Position numbers and translations under genes: made by a program | Assembly (NCBI GenBank): GCA_017404585.1 | Contig: JAFRCB010000164.1 | Coordinates: forward strand, 1 to 16,367 | Direction: 5' to 3' | Length of the DNA stretch: 16,367 nucleotides | Origin: Lachnospiraceae bacterium | GTDB lineage: Bacteria > Bacillota > Clostridia > Lachnospirales > Lachnospiraceae | Notes under the pieces: generated by a model | What the model was told of the DNA's origin: nothing | Databases searched by the model: none | What the model saw: only the letters and a program-made list of their open reading frames with translations | Shown: positions 1 to 5,807 of the stretch, piece after piece | How the letters are laid out: every line of letters starts with the position of its first letter | How positions within the stretch are numbered: position 1 is the first letter of the stretch

Positions 1-106
1 CCACTACCAAGCAGTAGCCAAGACCACAGGACTGCACCTCATCAACAAAGAAATCCTCGCAAGGCGAGGACTTCTCAGCTGTGTAGATTACTACTTATTG
101 GGTTGA
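1..106 (+). CDS. Group II intron maturase/reverse transcriptase, C-terminal end (5' part outside window)
   Basis: The frame starting at base 2 is open for 34 codons and stops at TGA 104-106. It reads HYQAVAKTTGLHLINKEILA followed by RRGLLSCVDYYLLG. This resembles the C-terminal end of group II intron-encoded proteins, whose last residues typically contain a pattern like 'aLsNk.L...GL.s..dYY' in the X/DNA-binding/HNH-like tail. The stop lies directly against a domain V-like RNA structure (105-141), which is the expected order (ORF in domain IV, then V and VI). The protein would splice the intron RNA and copy it into DNA at target sites. Only the tail is visible, so RT motifs and intron activity cannot be judged. 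Identification rests more on the adjacent RNA than on these few residues. Confidence 0.7.
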   Translation, partial: HYQAVAKTTGLHLINKEILARRGLLSCVDYYLLG

Positions 107-172
107 ACCGCCGTATGCCGAACGGCACGTATGGTGGTGTGAAAGGGGCTACGGGTTAGCCCCTATTCGATC
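105..172 (+). mobile_element. 3' end of a group II intron (domains V and VI)
   Basis: Bases 106-139 form a hairpin with the hallmarks of domain V: a 5' arm containing ACCGCCGTATG, a short CCG/CGG cap around 118-124, and a 3' arm containing CACGTATGGTGGT. The GCCGTATG...CACGTAYGG pairing is the signature of the catalytic domain V. It is followed by a second hairpin, GGGGCTA (145-151) with TAGCCCC (157-163), and a short A-containing tail (164-172), as expected for domain VI with its branch-point adenosine and the intron 3' end. The exact 3' splice junction near 170-172 is inferred. The short domain VI and ORF-to-domain-V spacing fit a bacterial class C-like intron, but class cannot be fixed without domains I-III. 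Confidence 0.75.
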
Positions 173-211
173 TTCCCCCTAAATCTTTGAAAAGTGGCAT
201 CCGAGGGGGAA
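173..211. repeat. Inverted repeat just downstream of the intron
   Basis: TTCCCCCT (173-180) is perfectly complementary to AGGGGGAA (204-211), separated by 23 nt. It sits at the presumed 3' exon boundary of the intron. Class C introns commonly insert beside hairpins or terminators, so this may be part of the original insertion site. No U-run follows on the plus strand, so it is not called a terminator. Confidence 0.45.
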
Positions 212-283
212 GGACAGGGATACAAGTATGTCCATATCGGGTCAAAGAAAAGTGTTACGAAATTTAAAATGATGATAAGTTCT

Positions 284-309
284 TATAATTCGGCCATATT
301 GTATACAAT
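284..309 (+). promoter_or_regulatory. Possible upstream promoter -10 and palindromic operator-like site
   Basis: A perfect TATAAT lies at 284-289, with no good -35 at 17 bp. Eight bases further is the 12-bp perfect palindrome ATTGTATACAAT (298-309), overlapping the expected transcription start. Palindromes of the TNGT-N-ACNA type are typical operators of FadR-like GntR regulators; that link is by motif only. The 9-mer TGTATACAA inside it recurs at 488-496 beside the second promoter. Confidence 0.4.
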
Positions 310-410
310 TATGGGCAAATAATACACAGAAATATATCGTATGCAATGTGGCTGAGAGAAGAACATATAGAGCATCGAACAGTAACAAGAGAGGCAACTA
401 ATTGGACGGA

Positions 411-423
411 GGCATGAAATGCC
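411..423. repeat. Short palindrome GGCAT-gaa-ATGCC
   Basis: A perfect 5-bp inverted repeat with a 3-nt loop lies 33 bp upstream of the -35 box of the main promoter. It could be a small hairpin in a transcript from the upstream -10 or an activator site. No function is evident. Confidence 0.25.
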
Positions 424-455
424 TGAAATAACAAGGCTTTTGCGGAACAAAAAGG

Positions 456-484
456 TTGACAGGGATGCTCTGTATGGCTAGAAT
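456..484 (+). promoter_or_regulatory. Sigma-70 promoter for the Re-citrate/isopropylmalate-synthase-like gene
   Basis: TTGACA at 456-461 is a consensus -35. It is followed by exactly 17 bp and TAGAAT at 479-484, a five-of-six match to the -10. The predicted start is about 491, giving a 5' leader of about 100 nt before the ATG at 594. TGTATACAA (488-496) covers the start point and may be a repressor site. Confidence 0.75.
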
Positions 485-593
485 ACATGTATACAAAATT
501 TCGCTTTAACAATATAAACTGTAAAAGCGAACGCGAACATATATTAAAAGGTGAATATTTTTCATATATCACATATAAAAACGAGGTAGCAGC

Positions 594-2003
594 ATGAGTG
601 ACAACAGGAACAAGGCAAATGAGGAGAACAGCGGCATCAGGACGAGGCTGAGCACCAAGACCAATCTGCTGGAAATGGAGGCGGTGCGTTACGAGGTGCA
701 GGACATTCCGAATCCGAACCTTTTCAGGGAGTTCTTTGAGTACACCGAGATCCCTAAGGTCGGATTCAACTTCAGAACGAGCCCGTACGATATGCCGGAT
801 CAGGTCTACATCACCGATTCGACCTTCCGCGACGGGCAGCAGTCGAGAGAGCCGTATACCACAAAGCAGATCGCTGACATTTACCGCATGCTTTCGAAGC
901 TTTCCGGTCCGAACGGCATCATCAGGCAGACCGAGTTCTTCACATACAGCGACAGAGACAAAGCCGCGATTTGGGCCTGCCAGGAGCAGGGCCTCGAGTT
1001 CCCGCAGATCACCACATGGATCCGCGCCAAGAAGGAAGACTTCAAGATCGTCAAAGAGATGGGCGTCAAGGAGACCGGGATCCTGACGAGCTGCTCGGAT
1101 TATCATATTTTCTATAAGCTCGGAATGAGCAGACCGCAGGCGATGGACCACTATCTCTCGATCATCCACGACGCATTCGAGGCGGGCATCGTGCCGCGCT
1201 GCCACCTTGAGGACATCACCCGCGCCGACTTCTACGGCTTTGTCGTGCCGTTCGTCAGAGGCATCCAGGAGATGGCGAGACAAGCAGGCATGCCGGCCAA
1301 AATCAGATTGTGTGACACGATGGGTTACGGCGTTCCGTATCCGGGTGCCGCCATGCCGAGATCAGTCGCCGGCATCATCTACGGTCTCAAACAGTACGCC
1401 GGCGTACCGAGCGAGAACCTCGAGTGGCACGGACACAATGACTTCTACAAAGCTGTCGTCAATGCGGCGACCGCATGGCTCTATGGCTGCGGCGCGGTCA
1501 ACACCACACTCTTCGGGATCGGCGAGAGGACCGGAAACATTCCTCTCGAAGCGATGGTCTTCGAGTACGCTCAGCTCAAGGGCAGCCTGGACGGAATGGA
1601 TACCACCGTCATCACCGACCTGGCAAGATACTACGAGCAGCAGGTCGGATACGTCCTGCCGTCGCAGACGCCTTTTGCCGGCGCGAACTTCAATGTCACA
1701 AGAGCCGGCATCCACGCGGACGGACTGCTCAAAAACGAAGAAATCTATAATATTTTCGATACGGACAAATTCCTCAAGCGCCCGCCGCTGGTCAATATCA
1801 ACCAGAACTCCGGCGCGGCGGGAATCGCTCACTGGATCAACGCGAGCTACGGCCTGCGCGGCGAGAAGCGCGTCGACAAGCACAGCCCGGTCGTTGCTTT
1901 TGTCAAAGACTGGGTCGACAGCGAGTACGCGTCCGGCAGAGTGGCGGAAATCGGCTCCGTCGAAATCCGCCGCAAAATCAACGAATTTACATTAGGAGAG
2001 TAG
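594..2003 (+). CDS. DRE-TIM metallolyase: probable Re-citrate synthase (or LeuA/homocitrate synthase homologue)
   Basis: 469 residues. The TIM-barrel signature of the HMGL-like/LeuA family is present: TDSTFRDGQQ (D75, R79, D80, Q82), the metal-binding HGHND (H279, H281), GIGERTGN (308-315) and HADG (374-377). These enzymes condense acetyl-CoA with a 2-oxo acid in the cytoplasm using a divalent metal. The protein ends soon after the barrel and accessory helices, so it lacks the roughly 120-residue leucine-feedback (LeuA dimer) domain of classical 2-isopropylmalate synthase. No leuB, leuC or leuD lies nearby. Both points favour a Re-citrate synthase of anaerobic clostridia (oxaloacetate as acceptor) or a homocitrate-type enzyme; databases often label this group 2-isopropylmalate synthase. 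The start is supported by GAGGTAG upstream of ATG 594. An N-terminal extension of about 70 residues precedes the first beta strand. Family is certain; exact substrate is inference. Confidence 0.85.
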   Translation: MSDNRNKANEENSGIRTRLSTKTNLLEMEAVRYEVQDIPNPNLFREFFEYTEIPKVGFNFRTSPYDMPDQVYITDSTFRDGQQSREPYTTKQIADIYRMLSKLSGPNGIIRQTEFFTYSDRDKAAIWACQEQGLEFPQITTWIRAKKEDFKIVKEMGVKETGILTSCSDYHIFYKLGMSRPQAMDHYLSIIHDAFEAGIVPRCHLEDITRADFYGFVVPFVRGIQEMARQAGMPAKIRLCDTMGYGVPYPGAAMPRSVAGIIYGLKQYAGVPSENLEWHGHNDFYKAVVNAATAWLYGCGAVNTTLFGIGERTGNIPLEAMVFEYAQLKGSLDGMDTTVITDLARYYEQQVGYVLPSQTPFAGANFNVTRAGIHADGLLKNEEIYNIFDTDKFLKRPPLVNINQNSGAAGIAHWINASYGLRGEKRVDKHSPVVAFVKDWVDSEYASGRVAEIGSVEIRRKINEFTLGE

Positions 2004-2012
2004 GCGCTTTTC

Positions 2013-2021
2013 TGATATAAT
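2013..2021 (+). promoter_or_regulatory. Extended -10 box directly before the AEC transporter start
   Basis: TGATATAAT (2013-2021) is a perfect TGnTATAAT extended -10. The predicted start would be at about 2027-2029, on the ATG at 2028, so a transcript from here would be leaderless. The -35 position holds only TTAGGA (1993-1998). The gene may also be read from the upstream promoter. Confidence 0.45.
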
Positions 2022-2027
2022 TCTCGT

Positions 2028-2969
2028 ATGCTTCAGAATTTTATAATTTGTTGTAATTCAGTCGTACCATCGGCGATATTTCTGATCGTGGGTATTACGC
2101 TCAAACTTTGCCATATCATTACAGATGCAGAGGTAAAGCGGTTTACCCACATTATTTTCGTGACTTTATATCCGTTCATGATGTTCGACAATCTGTACGG
2201 AAAGGCGATCGGGGAGAACCTCAACGCGCTCCTGGTCATCTACTGCGTGGCTTTCACCGCGTTCCAGATCGTGTCGAGCTGGTTCGTCGTGTGCCGGATC
2301 GAGCCGGAAAACTACAACCGCGGACCGATGATCCAGGCGACTTTCCGCAGCAACATCGTATTGATGGGGCTTCCTGTCGGCATCAATCTTTTCGGCAAAG
2401 GCAATGTAACGGCGGTCGCGATCGTGATCATGTTCGTCGTTCCTATATACAACGCGGTTTCGGTCGTCGTGCTGGAGCACTTCCGCGGGGGCAAAGCCAA
2501 TATTCCGCGCACGATCAAGCGCGTTCTCATGAATCCGATCATCGTCGGCGGTATCGTCGCCGGGATCTTCATGATACTCGGGATCAAGCTTCCGGCCTCA
2601 GTCTACAGCGCGGTGCAGCAGCTGTCTGACGCGACAGCACCGCTCGCCCTGATCCTCCTCGGAGCCGCTCTGGACCTGAGCGGATTCAGCAGTGACAGGG
2701 CCAAAATCGCATTCTGTGTCATCGGCAAGCTGGTGGTTTTCCCGCTGCTCGGTATTACAGGCGCAGTCCTGCTCGGCATCCGGGATGTCAACCTCATCGC
2801 GGTCGTCCTGATGATCGCCACCCCGACAGCGCTCGCGTCTTACGCGATGGCCAGCTCGATGGGCGGAAACGGCAAGCTGGCCGGAGAGGCCGTCGTCATC
2901 TCCACCATCGCCGCCTGCTTTACCATGCCGGTCTGGCTTTTCATACTCAAAACCCTGGGCTACTTCTAG
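2028..2969 (+). CDS. AEC-family permease (auxin efflux carrier/malate permease type)
   Basis: 313 residues, a normal length for bacterial AEC carriers, and strongly hydrophobic along its whole length with about ten membrane segments. The N-terminal half contains the first segment (about 10-30), a segment around 62-87, and RSNIVLMGLPVG (about 108-119), a motif typical of AEC members. A central charged loop (about 150-165, HFRGGKANIPRTIKR) separates it from a second five-helix half including PLALILLGAALDLS and IATPTALASYAMA. Bacterial relatives carry malate, malonate or other dicarboxylates. The gene begins 24 bp after the citrate-synthase-like gene, suggesting co-transcription and transport of a related organic acid; the substrate is inferred. 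There is no Shine-Dalgarno at normal spacing: the closest purine run, AGGAGAG, overlaps the previous gene's end about 28 bp upstream. Confidence 0.85.
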   Translation: MLQNFIICCNSVVPSAIFLIVGITLKLCHIITDAEVKRFTHIIFVTLYPFMMFDNLYGKAIGENLNALLVIYCVAFTAFQIVSSWFVVCRIEPENYNRGPMIQATFRSNIVLMGLPVGINLFGKGNVTAVAIVIMFVVPIYNAVSVVVLEHFRGGKANIPRTIKRVLMNPIIVGGIVAGIFMILGIKLPASVYSAVQQLSDATAPLALILLGAALDLSGFSSDRAKIAFCVIGKLVVFPLLGITGAVLLGIRDVNLIAVVLMIATPTALASYAMASSMGGNGKLAGEAVVISTIAACFTMPVWLFILKTLGYF

Positions 2970-2984
2970 CCATTACTGCCAACT

Positions 2985-3045
2985 ATAACCCTGTAAAACC
3001 ATGTAAACGCCATCGATAACCCTGTAAACGTCATCGATAACCCTG
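2985..3045 (+). repeat. Tandem 21-bp repeat upstream of mntP
   Basis: ATAACCCTG occurs at 2985-2993, 3016-3024 and 3037-3045. The last two copies belong to a 21-bp tandem unit: TGTAAACG(C/T)CATCGATAACCCTG begins at 3002 and again at 3023 with one mismatch, the copies overlapping by TG. CCTGTAAA of a third, partial copy lies at 2990-2997. The repeat ends 5 bp before the mntP start codon and so occupies the ribosome-binding and leader region. Confidence 0.8.
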
Positions 3046-3049
3046 GACT

Positions 3050-3733
3050 ATGACCTTAGAACTCTTCATTACAAGCGCGCTGCTCGGCGTCGGGCTCGCG
3101 ATGGACGCGTTCTCCGTTTCCATCGCTGACGGACTCACCGAGCAGAATATGAGGAAAAGAAAAATGCTGCTGATTGCCGGGACCTTCGCAGCATTTCAGT
3201 TTATGATGCCTCTCGCGGGGTGGGTTTTCGTACGGGGCCTCGAAGGGATCTTCACATCCTTCCAGGTGCTCATTCCGTGGATCGCCCTGATCCTCCTGCT
3301 GTATGTCGGCGGCAAAATGCTCCTGGAAGGGATCGCCGCCCGCAGGGAAAAAGCTGCCGCGGCTATAGATGCGGCAGATGCCTTGGCAGATCCCTCGCAA
3401 GATGCCTCGCAAGTTGCAGAATCCGGTGCGGTAACAGGCATGACTACCAGTGCGGCGACCGGTGCAGCGCTCACTTTCGGCGCGCTCATCCTCCAGGGCA
3501 TCGCGACATCCATTGACGCTTTGTCCGTGGGCTTTGCCATCGCCGAATATACATCGTTCACCGCATTCATCTCCGCCCTGATCATCGGCATCGTTACGCT
3601 CGCCATCTGCATCGCCGGCCTCGCGCTCGGCCGACAGATCGGCAGCCGCCTTTCGGGCAAAGCCGAGATCCTCGGCGGCGTCATCCTCATCGCCATAGGC
3701 ATCGAGGTGTGGGCGAGAGGAGTATTCCTTTAA
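3050..3733 (+). CDS. mntP: MntP-family manganese efflux pump with an enlarged central loop
   Basis: 227 residues. The two internally related halves each show the family motif: GLAMDAFSVS (D19) and ATSIDALSVGFA (D156). Hydrophobic segments lie at about 5-27, 40-60, 73-93, 140-160, 170-192 and 205-222, matching the six-helix MntP (former DUF204/YebN) topology. The family exports Mn(II) across the cytoplasmic membrane. The usual length is about 185-190 residues; the excess is in an Ala/Ser/Asp-rich loop at about 96-137 that lacks predicted membrane character. I see no yybP-ykoY-type Mn riboswitch upstream; instead the leader is a 21-bp tandem repeat. The ribosome binding site is weak (CCTGGA 7 bp before ATG). 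The gene is in the same direction as the AEC gene, 80 bp apart, and may be in the same transcript. Confidence 0.88.
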   Translation: MTLELFITSALLGVGLAMDAFSVSIADGLTEQNMRKRKMLLIAGTFAAFQFMMPLAGWVFVRGLEGIFTSFQVLIPWIALILLLYVGGKMLLEGIAARREKAAAAIDAADALADPSQDASQVAESGAVTGMTTSAATGAALTFGALILQGIATSIDALSVGFAIAEYTSFTAFISALIIGIVTLAICIAGLALGRQIGSRLSGKAEILGGVILIAIGIEVWARGVFL

Positions 3734-3779
3734 AGGAGGACATCGGGAAATTGCGCGAACCGACTTTCCTACAGGCGTA

Positions 3780-4055
3780 TTTTGGGTAAAACCTTGAATA
3801 TCGCTGGTTTTCCCATAACACCCAGGCGCTGACGACACAGCTGGAATGATTTTGTTAGGGTATAATTGATAATTTCATTGGATTTCCCCTAACAAATCGG
3901 AGAAGATGAAGCCGCTGAGAATGTCTCAGGGCATTTTTATTAGGGGAAACCCCCGAAGGTAGTGGAGTTTTACCCTAATTACAGCTTGCCTCAATGCAAA
4001 TGCGACAAGACCAATTAGGGGAAAAGAAGGCGATCTGCGGGATTTCCCCTAACAA
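3780..4055. repeat. Array of four related inverted-repeat units (about 45 bp each)
   Basis: Four units share a 5' arm like TTAGGGGAAA and a 3' arm like GATTTCCCCTAAC. Unit 1 is 3780-3818 (GGGTAAAACC / GGTTTTCCC, the most diverged). Unit 2 is 3851-3896 (TTTGTTAGGG / CCCTAACAAA, a perfect 10-bp pair). Unit 3 is 3939-3980 (ATTAGGGGAAAC / GTTTTACCCTAAT). Unit 4 is 4013-4055 (AATTAGGGGAAA / TTTCCCCTAAC). Inner loops differ in sequence but are 12-26 nt. Successive 3' arms start near 3806, 3881, 3967 and 4041, a spacing of 74-86 bp. The region has no gene. The units could form tandem RNA hairpins or cruciforms, or be copies of a small palindromic element. Confidence 0.75.
3911..3940 (+). terminator. 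Rho-independent terminator-like hairpin within the repeat array
   Basis: CTGAGA-ATG-TCTCAG (3915-3929) flanked by GCC and GGC forms a compact stem, followed by ATTTTTATT. It could end the upstream mntP transcript, or a short RNA starting after the TATAAT at 3861-3866. Confidence 0.5.
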
Positions 4056-4224
4056 GCATAGATCGTATTCAGCTGCTGGCAAGCATATGGCAAAATGAAA
4101 TGCGCTGCCATTCAAATAACAACTTGTGTTCTCACAAGGTTCACCGTTTCTCCATAAAGCTGGAATATTATATAGATGAACAGAGAAGAACTCTGGAAAC
4201 CTCCATATAAAATTTCCATATAAT
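4056..4224. other. Intergenic stretch without recognised gene
   Basis: Between the repeat array and the terminator of the convergent gene I see no credible reading frame. It contains a small hairpin (CTTGTG-TTCT-CACAAG, 4123-4138) and an AT-rich section with two copies of CCATATAA (4203-4210 and 4216-4223). Confidence 0.4.
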
Positions 4225-4269
4225 ACCTAAAACAACGATCAGGGCGATGACGCGAGTCACCGCCCTGAT
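4225..4269 (-). terminator. Terminator of the L-cysteine desulfidase gene
   Basis: On the minus strand ATCAGGGCG (4269-4261) pairs perfectly with CGCCCTGAT (4246-4238) around an inner TGAC/GTCA pairing. It is followed by CGTTGTTTTAGG. It lies 26 bp past the desulfidase stop codon. Confidence 0.8.
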
Positions 4270-4294
4270 TTCGTATGCAGAATTTCCGATCACG

Positions 4295-5575
4295 CTAGTC
4301 CTCGAGCATGAGCCGGATGATTTCTTCATCGGTCTGCTTCATGCCGCGGCGGGCAAGTTCGCCGATCGTGCGGATCGTGTTTTCGACGCCGTCCTTAACG
4401 ATCCCGTCGCCGCCAAAGAACTGGTCGCCCTGGTTGTACATCGCGACTCCCATGAGACCCGCGTCGACAGCCGAAGCGATCTTGGCAGCGCAGCTGGCTT
4501 TGGCTCCATCGCATACGATACCCGAATCGATCGCGATCGCGTTGACTACCGTGTGCGCGATCCCTTCAAAATCGCATCCCTGGAGGTAGGCGATCCCGGC
4601 GCCCGCGCCGCATCCCGCGCTGACCGCACCGCAGTATGCACTCAGTCTGCCGATGCCGGTCTTGAGATGGATCGTGACCAGATTCGAAACAGTCAGAGCG
4701 CGCAGCAGCTCTTTGTGTGATTTATTGTTGCAGCGCGCGTACACGATGACCGGAACGCTGGATGTGATGCCCTGGTTGCCGCTGCCGGAATTGATGACGA
4801 CAGGCAGCTCGCATCCGTTCATCCTCGCATCGCTGGCCGCCGCCGCGTAAGCTCTCATCCTGTATGTAATATCATCCGGATGGCGCGCGAGCAGGACCGA
4901 CCCGATATTCGCGCCGTAGTTGCCGCGCAGACCTTCCTCGGCAATCGCCATATTGTACGAAATCTGGCGATCGAGAGTCTCCTGCACGTCTTCTGTATCC
5001 ACGGAATTCGCAAAGTCCACGATGCCTTCGATCGTGAGGCATTCTCTGTCAGTCAGAGCGCCGGCACTCGCAACATTGGCGATCTCGCGCTCGAAGAGGA
5101 CTTCGCCGTTCCGGCGCACCAGCACGATGTTCGTGTGGAAGTCCACGATGCGCACGCAGGTCTCATTCGCTCCGGCAGAAGCAGTTATCGCGATGTCGAA
5201 AATGTGCCCGTTGTCGACGTGACGCACCTCGATCTCAGTGGAAGCCAGATAATCAGTCATCTCATCGATCTGCTCCCTGCTCACATTGGAAATGACCTCG
5301 AGCTTGGCCGAAGCATCTCCCGCCACAGCACCAGCCGCCGCTGCTGCCTGTATCCCGCGCAACCCGCCCGTATGCGGAACCACGACACTCTTTACATTTT
5401 TTATAATATTGCCGCTGACCTCGACGAGCATCCGCTCAGGCCGCACGCCGAGGACCTCTGCTGCTTTGGCCGCCGCATAAGCGATCGCGATCGGCTCGGT
5501 GCAGCCCATCGCCGGCAGCAGCTCTTCCTTAAGTATCTGTATGTAATTGCCATACCTTACATCGCTCTTATCCAT
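4295..5575 (-). CDS. cyuA: L-cysteine desulfidase (CyuA/UPF0597 family)
   Basis: 426 residues, the usual family length. It opens with the diagnostic LLPAMGCTEPIAIAYAAAKA (C25 in MGCTEP) and contains SGSGNQG (263-269), YCGAVSAGCGAG (C315, C322) and VCDGAKASC (C355, C362). The family, distantly related to iron-sulfur L-serine dehydratases, binds a [4Fe-4S] cluster through conserved cysteines and converts L-cysteine to pyruvate, ammonia and hydrogen sulfide in the cytoplasm; the enzyme is oxygen-labile, fitting an anaerobe. The start is set by GAGGTG (5587-5582, read on the minus strand) shortly before ATG 5575. It is a single gene on the opposite strand to its neighbours, with its own terminator and promoter, and lies convergent to the mntP side. 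No cysteine transporter is adjacent. Many databases label this family 'serine dehydratase alpha family protein'. Confidence 0.9.
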   Translation of the reverse strand: MDKSDVRYGNYIQILKEELLPAMGCTEPIAIAYAAAKAAEVLGVRPERMLVEVSGNIIKNVKSVVVPHTGGLRGIQAAAAAGAVAGDASAKLEVISNVSREQIDEMTDYLASTEIEVRHVDNGHIFDIAITASAGANETCVRIVDFHTNIVLVRRNGEVLFEREIANVASAGALTDRECLTIEGIVDFANSVDTEDVQETLDRQISYNMAIAEEGLRGNYGANIGSVLLARHPDDITYRMRAYAAAASDARMNGCELPVVINSGSGNQGITSSVPVIVYARCNNKSHKELLRALTVSNLVTIHLKTGIGRLSAYCGAVSAGCGAGAGIAYLQGCDFEGIAHTVVNAIAIDSGIVCDGAKASCAAKIASAVDAGLMGVAMYNQGDQFFGGDGIVKDGVENTIRTIGELARRGMKQTDEEIIRLMLED

Positions 5576-5625
5576 ACCTGCACCTCATCTATGATCCTTC
5601 CCAATTACTTACCCTTTACAATCAA

Positions 5626-5655
5626 ATTATACACTATTGAATAATGCATTATGAA
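5626..5655 (-). promoter_or_regulatory. Likely promoter of the cysteine desulfidase gene
   Basis: On the minus strand TATAAT (5631-5626) is preceded by GTG, with TCATAA near the -35 position. The predicted start is about 5619, leaving a leader of about 45 nt before ATG 5575. The -10 is perfect; the -35 is poor. Confidence 0.5.
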
Positions 5656-5707
5656 TACACTCCGGCGCGAATTCCCGATATTGCGCGCAAAGCGCCAGGT
5701 CAGCTGC

Positions 5708-5736
5708 TTGCATCGGTTTCCGCAGAATTCTATAAT
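5708..5736 (+). promoter_or_regulatory. Sigma-70 promoter of the EamA exporter gene
   Basis: TTGCAT (5708-5713), a spacer of exactly 17 bp, then TATAAT (5731-5736). The predicted start is about 5743. The leader carries a hairpin (GCTGAG 5747-5752 with CTCAGC 5758-5763, loop GGGCG), which may tune translation. Confidence 0.7.
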
Positions 5737-5807
5737 AAATCAGCGGGCTGAGGGGCGCTCAGCTCCCTGCGGGTCCGCCAATAACATAAGAAATAAGGTA
5801 TTTTCAT

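Noticed and set aside
310..593. T-box or leucine attenuator upstream of the LeuA-like gene
   Set aside because: No T-box sequence, no leucine-rich leader peptide and no terminator/antiterminator pair could be found in the leader.
309..1283. Long minus-strand frame overlapping the first gene
   Set aside because: It is antisense to the citrate-synthase-like gene, has no ribosome binding site and shows only composition-driven sequence; a shadow of a GC-rich gene.
3056..3838. 260-codon minus-strand frame opposite mntP
   Set aside because: Fully antisense to a gene with clear MntP motifs on the plus strand, with no recognisable domain of its own.
3780..4055. CRISPR array
   Set aside because: The geometry (about 45-bp units, 27-40-bp gaps) is suggestive, but units are not identical, their centres differ, there are only four, and no cas genes are nearby.
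3851..4055. Integron attC sites
   Set aside because: attC sites need an RYYYAAC left core and GTTRRRY right core; here the arms run in the opposite order (GTTAGGG left, CCCTAAC right), and no cassettes or integrase are present.
4880..5644. 254-codon plus-strand frame opposite the cysteine desulfidase gene
   Set aside because: The minus strand carries the conserved family motifs; this frame is an antisense by-product without start signals.
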